DNA of 64,000 nucleotides, from NCBI GenBank assembly GCA_003168375.1, contig PMSI01000001.1:806001-870000 (forward strand), read 5' to 3'. Shown here one piece after another: positions 26,091-34,302 of this stretch (the stretch's first letter is position 1; the number at the start of each line of letters is the position of its first letter). This stretch comes from Vulcanimicrobiota bacterium (GTDB taxonomy: Bacteria; Vulcanimicrobiota; Vulcanimicrobiia; Vulcanimicrobiales; Vulcanimicrobiaceae). Below the pieces are notes generated by a model, which saw nothing but the letters and a program-made list of their open reading frames with translations, did no database searches and was not told the origin of the DNA. Position numbers and translations under genes: made by a program.

Positions 26091-28829
26091 TCAGGCGGGC
26101 GAGGTGTCCGGCGCACTCGACCGGCTGCCGTTCGCGTGGTCGAGGGCGGTGTCGACCGCGCCGTAGAGATCCTTCATCAGGAACGGCTTCGTCAGGAACG
26201 CGTTCCAGCCGTCGAGCGCGGCCGGCATGCGGAGCGCGATTCGCACCAGCGGCGTGCCGTTGGCGCGCTCGAGAAACTCCTCAGGCGGCATACCGAGCCG
26301 GTCGGCGTCGACCAGCGCGCAGTCGAAGCGGCCGTCGGTGAGCGTTCGCAGCAGTTCCTCGCCGCTGGTCGCGACGGCCACCGCGATCCCGTCGTGCCGG
26401 AGTGCGTGCGCGACGTACGAGCGCGCGTCGCCGTCGACGTCGAGCAGCGCGACGCGGCGGGAGGCAATCGTCCGGTGCGCGGGCCGGGCGGGGACGAAGA
26501 CGCGGAACGTCGAGCCTTGGCCTTCGACCGACTCGACGTCGATCGAGCCGCCGTGCAGCTCGACGATCGTCTTGGCGAGATAGAGGCCGAAGCCGGTGCC
26601 GCCGATCCCCAGGGCGCGCGCGTTGCTGGCCCGCGCGAAGCGGCCGAACAGCTTCGCGCGCTCGCCCTCCGGGATCCCGATCCCGCGGTCGCGGACGCTG
26701 AGCTCGACCCCGCCCGCTCGCGCGCGCAGCGCGACCTCGACGGCCTCGCCGCCCGGCGAGTACTTGATCGCGTTGCCGATGAGGTTCTCGACCACCTGAC
26801 GCAGCCGCGCCGCGTCGCCGATCACCAGCAGGTTGCCGCCCATCACGCGCAAGTCGATCGGCCGCGTCACGCTGAAGACGCGCACGACGTCGCGAACGAG
26901 CGCGACCAAGTCGACGTTGCCGAGCGTGAGCGCGAGCTCGTTGTGCTCGAGCCGCGAGAGCGCGAGCGTGTCGGTCGCCAGCGAGGCGAGCCGCATCGCG
27001 CTCGACGAGATCATCCCGAGATACTGGCGCGCCTCGTGATCGAAGCGCTCGTCGTCGGCCAGCACGTCGGCGAAGCCGACGATCGTCGTGAGCGGGCCTT
27101 TGAAATCGTGCGCGAGCATCGCGATCAGATCGTTCTTGATCTGGTTGAGCTCGACGACCGCATCCCGCCGCGCTGCCAGCTCTTGGTACAGCTCGACGTT
27201 GCGCGCCGCGACGGCGAAGTACTGGCCCAGCAGGCCGATCGCGAAGACGTCGGCGGTGCTGAAGGCGGCGGTCCGTTGCACGTCCAGCACGTACGCCGTG
27301 CCGCCGCCCGAGCCCGGGACGCGCACGGCGGCGCGCTGCTCGAACTCGTCGAGCACACAGACGTCGCTGCGCGACGCGAGTGCGACGAACGCGTCGCCGG
27401 CCGGCGCGTCGTCCTCCAGCGAGAGATCGGTCGTCGCCCCGAAGCCGCCGCGCGGACGCGGTGCGTACAGCGTCGCGCGCCCGTCGACGAGCTCGCGGAC
27501 GCCGGAGAGCAGCGCTTCGACCAGCACGCTCGGCTCGAGCGAGGCGAACAGCGTGCGCGCGATCGAGGTGATCGCGGTCAGGCGCTCGTTCTGCATCGTG
27601 AGCTGCACGCCGCGCAGCACCTGCTCGGTGACGTCGCGCTGGACCATCACGTAGTGCGTCATCGTCCCCGCCTCGTCGAGCAGCGGACGCGCCGAGGCTT
27701 CGGTATGGTAGTGCGAACCGTCGACGCGGTACGAGATGTACTCGACGCGCGCGGGACGGCCCGCGGCGACCTCGGTGCGCATCGCGACGAGCTGCGCGAG
27801 GTCGGTCTTCGGTCCGAAGAACTCGTCGACGCGGTGCCCGATGATTTGGTCCGGCCGCGTCGCACCCTTCATCCGGATGAACGCGTCGTTCGCGTAGACG
27901 ATCGTCGAGGGTTCTGCCGGCGAGGCGCCGGGTTTGGCCAATATGATCGGGTCCTGCGCGGCTTCGATCGCCGCCGACAGCAGGTTGATGCGCTGCTGCG
28001 CGCGCTCGCTCTCGGTCAGATCGGTCGCGACGACGAGCGCGATCTCACGCTTGTGCGTCGGGACGAGCTCGACGCGCAGCTCGGTCGGGTAGATCGAGCC
28101 GTCCTTGCGCCGTGCCGGCGTGCGAAGGGTCAGCCGGCGCCCGGGGTTCGCCCGCAGCTCCTCGAGCCGTTCGGCCAGACGGCCCTCTTTCACCAGCGCG
28201 GGCAGCAGCGAGGCCAGCGGGAGTTGCCGGATCTCATCGGTGGTGTAGCCCAGGTTGCGGCACGCGGCGTCGCTGGCGAAGAGCACGCGCTGGGCGGCCA
28301 GATCGACCTGATACAGCTCCGTCTGCGAGCTGTCGAAGAGCCGCAGCAGCAAGCGGCGCGCCTCCATCGCCTCCACGACGGCGCCGCCGATCGCCTCCAG
28401 CGCGGTGCGCTGCTGCGGCGTCAGCCTTCGCGGCCGCCGGTCGAGAACGCAGAGCGTGCCGACGGCGTACCCGTCACTCGAGCAGAGCGGATACCCGGCG
28501 TAGGAGCGGATCCCAGGCTTTCCAGTGACCAGGGGATTCTTCGCGAACCGCGGGTCGGCGCTCGCGTCGTCGACTTCGAAGATCCCTTCGCCCAGGATCG
28601 CCTGGGCGCAGAACGCGGCGTCGCGCGGCGCCTCGCGCAGATCGAGTCCGACCGACGACTTGAACCACTGGCGCTCGCGGTCGACCAGGGTGATCAGCGC
28701 GATCGGGGTGTCGCAGAGCTGCGCTGCGAGCCGCGTGAACGCGTCGAAGAGATCCTCGCCCGGCGTGTCGAGGAGCTCGTACTCATAGAGGGCGGCGAGC
28801 CGCCGCTCCTCAGACGTTGTCGTCTGCAT
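26091..28829 (-). CDS. Hybrid sensor histidine kinase (GAF-PAS-PAS-GAF-HisKA-HATPase-REC)
   Basis: This 912-residue cytoplasmic kinase has no membrane segment. Domains in order: GAF (about 10-160), PAS (170-275), PAS (285-405), GAF (425-555), HisKA with His574 in AHDFKGP, HATPase (690-805, with the DRGIGIPEGE and GTGFGLYLAK boxes), and a C-terminal receiver with Asp in CALVDAD and Lys in LTKPF. The H box reads HDFKGP instead of HELRTP. The ATG at 28829 is chosen because the GAF domain starts right after it and GAGG precedes it; it overlaps the polX end by 20 bases. No separate response regulator is adjacent, so the receiver probably phosphorelays elsewhere. Confidence 0.9.
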   Translation of the reverse strand: MQTTTSEERRLAALYEYELLDTPGEDLFDAFTRLAAQLCDTPIALITLVDRERQWFKSSVGLDLREAPRDAAFCAQAILGEGIFEVDDASADPRFAKNPLVTGKPGIRSYAGYPLCSSDGYAVGTLCVLDRRPRRLTPQQRTALEAIGGAVVEAMEARRLLLRLFDSSQTELYQVDLAAQRVLFASDAACRNLGYTTDEIRQLPLASLLPALVKEGRLAERLEELRANPGRRLTLRTPARRKDGSIYPTELRVELVPTHKREIALVVATDLTESERAQQRINLLSAAIEAAQDPIILAKPGASPAEPSTIVYANDAFIRMKGATRPDQIIGHRVDEFFGPKTDLAQLVAMRTEVAAGRPARVEYISYRVDGSHYHTEASARPLLDEAGTMTHYVMVQRDVTEQVLRGVQLTMQNERLTAITSIARTLFASLEPSVLVEALLSGVRELVDGRATLYAPRPRGGFGATTDLSLEDDAPAGDAFVALASRSDVCVLDEFEQRAAVRVPGSGGGTAYVLDVQRTAAFSTADVFAIGLLGQYFAVAARNVELYQELAARRDAVVELNQIKNDLIAMLAHDFKGPLTTIVGFADVLADDERFDHEARQYLGMISSSAMRLASLATDTLALSRLEHNELALTLGNVDLVALVRDVVRVFSVTRPIDLRVMGGNLLVIGDAARLRQVVENLIGNAIKYSPGGEAVEVALRARAGGVELSVRDRGIGIPEGERAKLFGRFARASNARALGIGGTGFGLYLAKTIVELHGGSIDVESVEGQGSTFRVFVPARPAHRTIASRRVALLDVDGDARSYVAHALRHDGIAVAVATSGEELLRTLTDGRFDCALVDADRLGMPPEEFLERANGTPLVRIALRMPAALDGWNAFLTKPFLMKDLYGAVDTALDHANGSRSSAPDTSPA

Positions 28830-30561
28830 CTGCGCCTCGCGCCCGCTTCGCCTCGACGAAGGCGAGGACTTCCTCCAGCGGGCGCGCGTTGAGGACCTCG
28901 GCCGAGGTGATCCACCCGCGGCGCGCTTGTCCGACCGCATAGGCGACGTTCTCGAGCTGCGCGACGCCGTGCGCGTCGGAGTCGCAGGTGAACGTCACGC
29001 CGAACTCCTTGGCGCGGCGCGCGAGGGGGCTCGGCAGGTCGAGCCGGCTCGGCTGCCCGTCGATCTCGAGCGCGGTCCCGGTACGCGCGGCCGCCGCGAA
29101 GACGGCGTCGTGATCGAAGTCGTAGCCGGCGAACGTCTCCACGTTGCGCCCGGTCGGATGACCGATCACGTTCACGTACGGGCTTTCGATCGCGCGCAGC
29201 AACCGGGCGGTCATCTCGTCACGGGATTGGTTGAACGCCGAATGCACCGATGCAACAACGAAATCCAGCCCGGAAAGGATCGCATCGTCGTAGTCGAGGG
29301 TGCCGTCGGCTAGGATGTCGACCTCGCTCGAGCACAGCGTGCGGATTCCGTAGCGCTGGCCGAGCTCGCGCACCCGCACGCGCTGCGCCCGCAGTTCTTC
29401 GGGATCCATCCCGATCCGGCCACGGCCCCACGAGTGGTCGCTGATCGCGTGGTACGCGTAGCCGCGCGCGGCGCAGGCGGCGACCATCGCGTCCAGCGTG
29501 TCGCGCCCGTCCGACCACGTCGAGTGCATGTGGAAGTCGCCCCGCAGATCGTGCACGTCGAGCACCAGCGGGAGCGTGCCGTCGCGGGCCGCTTCGATCT
29601 CGCCGACGCCGAGCCGCATCTCCGGCGGGATGTACGCCATGCCGAGCGTCGCGTAGACCTCCGCCTCGGTGCGGCAGACGATCGTGCGGCCGTCGGTCAG
29701 ATCGACGATCCCGTTCTCGCTCACCCGCAGGTTCTTGCGAACGGCGAGCTCGCGGAACTGGATGTTGTGCTCGCGCGAGCCGGTGAAGTGCTGCAGCAGG
29801 TTGCCGTACAGATGCGCCGGCAAGACGCGCAGGTCGATCTGCAGCCCACCGGCGAGCCAGATGCTGGCCTTGGTCGGACCCTCGGCGAGAACGGCCTCAG
29901 CCCGCTCCCACGCCGTGAACGCGGCGACGACAAGCTCCGCGTTCTCCGAGGTGCAGATCACGTCGACGTCGCCGACGGTCGGCTCCTGGCGCCGGACGCT
30001 GCCGGCCGCAGTGAGATCCTGCGCGTCGGTCACCTTGCGCAGAAAGGCGATGACCTCGCGCGCGATCGGCAGCGCGACCCCGAGCGGAGTGCGACGCGTG
30101 CGTCCCTTGTACGCGAGGACGCCGCGGCGGATGTTTTCGATCGACTTCGCTCCGAGCCGCGGCATCTCGGCGAGCGCGCCCCCATCGAGCGCCCGCTCGA
30201 GATCGGCGAGCGAGGCGATTCCGAGCCGTTCGAACAGCTGCTGCGCGGTCTTCATCCCGACGCCTTGGACGGCCAGGACCTCCAGCAGCGTCGAGGGGTA
30301 CCGCGCGCGCAGCTCTTCGAGGTACGGGTCGGTCCCGGTCCGGGCGATCGTCGCGATCCGCGCGGCGATGCTCTTCCCGACCCCGGGCAGCTCCGTCAGC
30401 CGGTCGATGTCGACCTCGACGCCGAGCGGCGCCGCGTTCTCCAGCGTCTCGGCGGCACGCTCGTAGGCCATGAACTTGAAGAACGCCTCGCCCGCGAACT
30501 CCATCAGGGTGCGAATCTCGCGCAAGCGGTCGGCGATCTCGCGGTTGGTCGGGTGCGGCAT
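28810..30561 (-). CDS. polX: DNA polymerase/3'-5' exonuclease PolX
   Basis: This 583-residue family X polymerase serves base-excision repair and gap filling. Residues 1-150 hold the helix-hairpin-helix 8-kDa-like region (LTELPGVGKSIAARIA). The nucleotidyltransferase core carries GS188 and the catalytic D198-V-D200. A C-terminal PHP phosphoesterase domain begins near 340 with H344-M-H346 and continues with AISDHSWG, giving metal-dependent exonuclease or AP-endonuclease activity. The ATG at 30561 matches the usual N-terminus and family length. It is divergent from the nicotinate phosphoribosyltransferase gene. Confidence 0.94.
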   Translation of the reverse strand: MPHPTNREIADRLREIRTLMEFAGEAFFKFMAYERAAETLENAAPLGVEVDIDRLTELPGVGKSIAARIATIARTGTDPYLEELRARYPSTLLEVLAVQGVGMKTAQQLFERLGIASLADLERALDGGALAEMPRLGAKSIENIRRGVLAYKGRTRRTPLGVALPIAREVIAFLRKVTDAQDLTAAGSVRRQEPTVGDVDVICTSENAELVVAAFTAWERAEAVLAEGPTKASIWLAGGLQIDLRVLPAHLYGNLLQHFTGSREHNIQFRELAVRKNLRVSENGIVDLTDGRTIVCRTEAEVYATLGMAYIPPEMRLGVGEIEAARDGTLPLVLDVHDLRGDFHMHSTWSDGRDTLDAMVAACAARGYAYHAISDHSWGRGRIGMDPEELRAQRVRVRELGQRYGIRTLCSSEVDILADGTLDYDDAILSGLDFVVASVHSAFNQSRDEMTARLLRAIESPYVNVIGHPTGRNVETFAGYDFDHDAVFAAAARTGTALEIDGQPSRLDLPSPLARRAKEFGVTFTCDSDAHGVAQLENVAYAVGQARRGWITSAEVLNARPLEEVLAFVEAKRARGADADDNV

Positions 30562-30601
30562 AGGACGAGGACTTCGTTCCACGCCCGCGTAGGGGCGTCC
30601 C

Positions 30602-31714
30602 ATGCTCACCACCGAGCGGCGTCGTCTCGACCCGGCGATCCTCAACCTGCCGGTCGAGAAGATGCGCGAGGGCTACTACTCCGACGTCTACTTCAAACGC
30701 GCGCGCGAGATCCTGGAGAAGGACGGCTACCACCCGCGCGTGCGGATGCAGGTCTTCCAGCGGAACCACGCCGTGCTGTGCGGGATCGACGAGGCGATCG
30801 CGATCCTCAAGCTCTGCAGCGGCCGGCACGCCGGGGACGGCTCATGGCACGATGGATGGGACCGGCTCACCGTACGGGCGCTCTACGATGGTGACCCGAT
30901 CGAGCCGTTCGAAACGGTGATGACGATCGAGGGCGACTACGCGCTCTTCGCACACCTCGAGACGCCGTATCTGGGCGTCCTCGCGCGCCGTTCGCGCATC
31001 GCGACCAACGCGCGCGCGATCGTCAATGCGGCCGGCGGCAAGGAAGTGCTGTTCTTTCCGGCACGCTTCGATCACCATCTGGTGCAGACCGGCGACGGCT
31101 ATGCCGCGTACATCTCCGGCGCGCTCGGCGTCTCGACCGATGCGAACGCCGAGTGGTGGGGTTCGCGCGGGATGGGCACCGTTCCGCACGCGCTGATCGC
31201 TGCGTACGGCGGCGATACGGTGCGCGCGACCGAGAAGTTTACGCAGTACATCGACGCCTCGGTCAACGTCATCTCGTTGGTCGACTTCGACAACGATTGC
31301 GTCGGCACGTCGCTCGCCGTCGCCCGCGCGCTCGGCGACCGGTTATGGGGCGTGCGGCTCGACACCTCGGGGACGCTGGTCGACAATAGCGTCATCCCGC
31401 AGATGGGGACGTTTCCGCCGACCGGCGTCAACGCGCAGCTCGTGCACAACGTGCGCAGCGCGCTCGACGCCGAAGATTTCCACCACGTGAAGATCGTCGT
31501 CAGCGGCGGCTTCGACGCCGGGCGCATTCGCCGTTTCGAGGAAGATCGAGTCCCGGTCGACGCGTACGCCGTGGGCAGCGCGTTCTTCAAAGGCGCCGGA
31601 TCGTTCGACTTCACCGCCGACATCGTCGCGATCGACGACGGCAGCGGCTGGCACGAATGCCACAAAGTCGGGCGCCCCGAACGTCCCAACCCGCGACTGA
31701 GCGCAGTTAACTAG
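30602..31714 (+). CDS. Nicotinate phosphoribosyltransferase-type enzyme
   Basis: This 370-residue type II phosphoribosyltransferase is likely to convert nicotinate plus PRPP to nicotinate mononucleotide in NAD salvage. It shows the N-terminal EGYYSDVYFKRA block, LARRSRIATNARAIVNAA, the GDGYAAYISGALGVSTD region, VRLDTSG and VVSGGFDAGRI, which are family hallmarks of the barrel active site. Its length is shorter than Escherichia coli PncB but normal for this subgroup. Its stop shares a CTAG with the stop of the convergent methyltransferase gene of the island. Confidence 0.88.
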   Translation: MLTTERRRLDPAILNLPVEKMREGYYSDVYFKRAREILEKDGYHPRVRMQVFQRNHAVLCGIDEAIAILKLCSGRHAGDGSWHDGWDRLTVRALYDGDPIEPFETVMTIEGDYALFAHLETPYLGVLARRSRIATNARAIVNAAGGKEVLFFPARFDHHLVQTGDGYAAYISGALGVSTDANAEWWGSRGMGTVPHALIAAYGGDTVRATEKFTQYIDASVNVISLVDFDNDCVGTSLAVARALGDRLWGVRLDTSGTLVDNSVIPQMGTFPPTGVNAQLVHNVRSALDAEDFHHVKIVVSGGFDAGRIRRFEEDRVPVDAYAVGSAFFKGAGSFDFTADIVAIDDGSGWHECHKVGRPERPNPRLSAVN

Positions 31715-34302
31715 CCGGGCCGCGTCCCGGGGTCACTGGTCCGCGCCTTGACCTCATAGACCTTCAACACCTCATCGCCATAGCGGTTGATCACCTTAAC
31801 GGCAATCCTTCCGGACTTCGGTTTTGGAAAGGGCCGACTCACCATGCTGGCCAGCGTATCCCACACATCTTCGGGAATATCGGCCCTCAGTGCGCGTTTG
31901 AGAGCCTTGAACGGGTCTTGAGCACTGCGGCCAAAATAAACGTGCCGAACGAAAAAGCCCTCGCCGTCATAATCCGTGTCGATGAACCACGCGGCAATAG
32001 CTGAAGTATCGCGTTCGGCCCTCAAGGAGCGTGTCGCTGGGTTGTAGACATCGACACCAAAAAGTTCGACAACGATTTCTTCACCAACGCTGCGGACTTC
32101 GATATCAGGTTCGCCGAAAACCGTGAACAAATTACCGGTGCCAGTTTTCTTCAAAACATCATCCGGCATTTGAAGCTCAACGTTCATTCGCACATTAAGA
32201 ATGGTCAGCGGACCCAATTCAGTTACGACATTGTACGGGCCTTCAAATGCGAATCCGCACACGATTAACGTATCAGCGACGGACAGCGCCTCCTTTCCCG
32301 CCTTACGATGAAACTCAGCACCGACGGTTCCATACTCAGGTCCAACCGCTATTGCGACACGCTGGCCATTGTCCGTGACCGCTATGCCGTTGATAAATAC
32401 CCCCGGAAACGGGTCTACGGATGCAAATGTCATTCGTTCACCCTTGCGGGTATTTTGAACGCCTGCCTTGCGTAGATTCGCAAGGATTCTATCGAGGTAT
32501 GACTCGGACGTCAGGCTCTCGACGCCGACGTCATCGCTCATGCCGGTCGGGGACAGCGATTCAAACGTGAAGGGGCCAGTGACACGCACTACACCCACCC
32601 GTTCATAAGGCCGATCGCGAAGTGGCTCGATATCCGCATGCCGTAAGACTGCCGACTCAATCTCCGATTTGGTCATTCCGTCGCGAAGTTCGGGATTATT
32701 TGCGATTGATCTCAACGTCACGTGTGGGATGCGTTGGTAAACAAAGCCCTGCGTAAGATCGTTACCGACCGGCACTGTCGTTTGCGGAAGTCCCGACAGT
32801 TCTGCTTCCTTCTGGCGACCCTCCGACGAATCAGCGAGCATGAATGCCGGATAGCGTCCGGCCATGAGTCTTGTGCGTGCCAGCGTGAGTGCCACTCGAC
32901 TAGTATCGATGGTGATCCATCGCCGGCCCCACTGCTCGGCAACAGACGCTGTCGTTCCACTCCCGCAGGTTGGGTCTAAGACGAGATCTCCGGGATCCGT
33001 AGTCATGAGCATGCAGCGCTGGACGACCTTCCGGTTTGTCTGCACCACATAAACTTTTTCACTGGCAAAACCAGCCGTTATTGTGTCATTCCATTGCGAC
33101 CCTACAGCGAATGCGTCGAAGTCATCAATATATCGAACATAGTAAAGCGTCTTCCCGGCACCATAAAGCCGCCTTCCGCGTGCTAAGTTCGCCATACCCC
33201 GCTCACCCGTGCTCCAGTAGCCGGGGTCCGGAAGCCAGGTCTTCCCGTCAAACGTTACAGGGAAAGAGCCGGGTGGATTTCGAGACGCCAGCTTATCCCC
33301 CCTAAATACTCGCGCGCCCTTCGGAACCGCAGTACGCCCCTGACGTTCTTCCGCCGACATTGCGCGGCGAGTCCCATCCGGAAGTTCGACAAGGCGATAC
33401 GCCGCACCACCGCCGCGGATATCTTGCTTCCGATTGAGCAGCGGGTATGCCCGCGCCGATTCCTTATTCTTTGTAAACCACACCAAATAGTTGCAATTGT
33501 TTTCGATCAATCGACCCGTTTGCGCGTTCGCAGTGACATAGTTGATAATAGTGACGAAATTCTCACTGCCGAACACTTCATCGCAAATAGCAGTAACACG
33601 ATGCAGGTTAACATCGCTGATCTGTATGAAAATGCTGCCTGTCTCCGACAAGAGATCACGGGCGACTGTAAACCGATCACGAAGATACGCGAGGTACGTA
33701 TGGACGCCGTCTACCCACGTATCGCGAAACGCCTTAATTTGTTCGGGCTGATTTGTGACATCCTCCAGCTTACCGTCTTGCATATCGCGATCATTTGTCG
33801 CAACCTGCCAGTTTGATCCGAAGCGAATTCCATATGGCGGATCCAGATATATCATCTGGACCCTTCCGCGCAGGCTTTCGCGATCGGCAAGGGACGCCAT
33901 AACAGCAAGCGAGTCACCGAGGATCATCCGGTTTTCCCAGCGCTGCTCGTGCTGATAAAATTCGATCTTACGTTCGAACGGTGGCTCCGGCTCTTCATCA
34001 AAGAAGTGCAATTGGGCTTCGCGCTGACCTGCACCGACAGCGATAAGATCTTTCACAAGCGCTTCGGGCCGAACACGTTCCTGGATATAGATAGGGGGAG
34101 CCTCGACCCGCAACGCATCGCCGTCTTGCTCGTCTTTGCCACGCCAAACATACTGCGGATCCAGCGTAGTGTCTCGAGGATACAGCAGTTGCCGCGATCG
34201 CTTCGTCTCTTCAGTGACAAATGGTTCCAACTCGGAAGTCGGAATGTTGGGACGTGTACCGCCGTGCCGGTACGCCTCCACCCCTCGGTCAATCTCACTC
34301 AT
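31711..34302 (-). CDS. Type III-like DNA methyltransferase (Mod)
   Basis: This 863-residue amino-methyltransferase is of the beta class. The catalytic motif IV D154-P-P-Y-G158 comes before the AdoMet-binding motif DPTCGSGT at 443-450, the order that defines the class (N6-adenine or N4-cytosine). The long region between them and the 350-residue C-terminus should contain target recognition. Its ATG overlaps the stop of the restriction gene in an ATGA, so res and mod are coupled. The base composition is visibly lower in GC than the flanking genes, and Phe, Ile, Asn and Lys codons with A/T third bases are common, which suggests transfer. Confidence 0.9.
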   Translation of the reverse strand: MSEIDRGVEAYRHGGTRPNIPTSELEPFVTEETKRSRQLLYPRDTTLDPQYVWRGKDEQDGDALRVEAPPIYIQERVRPEALVKDLIAVGAGQREAQLHFFDEEPEPPFERKIEFYQHEQRWENRMILGDSLAVMASLADRESLRGRVQMIYLDPPYGIRFGSNWQVATNDRDMQDGKLEDVTNQPEQIKAFRDTWVDGVHTYLAYLRDRFTVARDLLSETGSIFIQISDVNLHRVTAICDEVFGSENFVTIINYVTANAQTGRLIENNCNYLVWFTKNKESARAYPLLNRKQDIRGGGAAYRLVELPDGTRRAMSAEERQGRTAVPKGARVFRGDKLASRNPPGSFPVTFDGKTWLPDPGYWSTGERGMANLARGRRLYGAGKTLYYVRYIDDFDAFAVGSQWNDTITAGFASEKVYVVQTNRKVVQRCMLMTTDPGDLVLDPTCGSGTTASVAEQWGRRWITIDTSRVALTLARTRLMAGRYPAFMLADSSEGRQKEAELSGLPQTTVPVGNDLTQGFVYQRIPHVTLRSIANNPELRDGMTKSEIESAVLRHADIEPLRDRPYERVGVVRVTGPFTFESLSPTGMSDDVGVESLTSESYLDRILANLRKAGVQNTRKGERMTFASVDPFPGVFINGIAVTDNGQRVAIAVGPEYGTVGAEFHRKAGKEALSVADTLIVCGFAFEGPYNVVTELGPLTILNVRMNVELQMPDDVLKKTGTGNLFTVFGEPDIEVRSVGEEIVVELFGVDVYNPATRSLRAERDTSAIAAWFIDTDYDGEGFFVRHVYFGRSAQDPFKALKRALRADIPEDVWDTLASMVSRPFPKPKSGRIAVKVINRYGDEVLKVYEVKARTSDPGTRPG

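Noticed and set aside
26031-28892. 953-codon plus-strand open frame opposite the histidine kinase
   Set aside because: Composition is a mirror of the kinase codons (Arg/Asp/Ala-rich), and all conserved motifs are on the minus strand.
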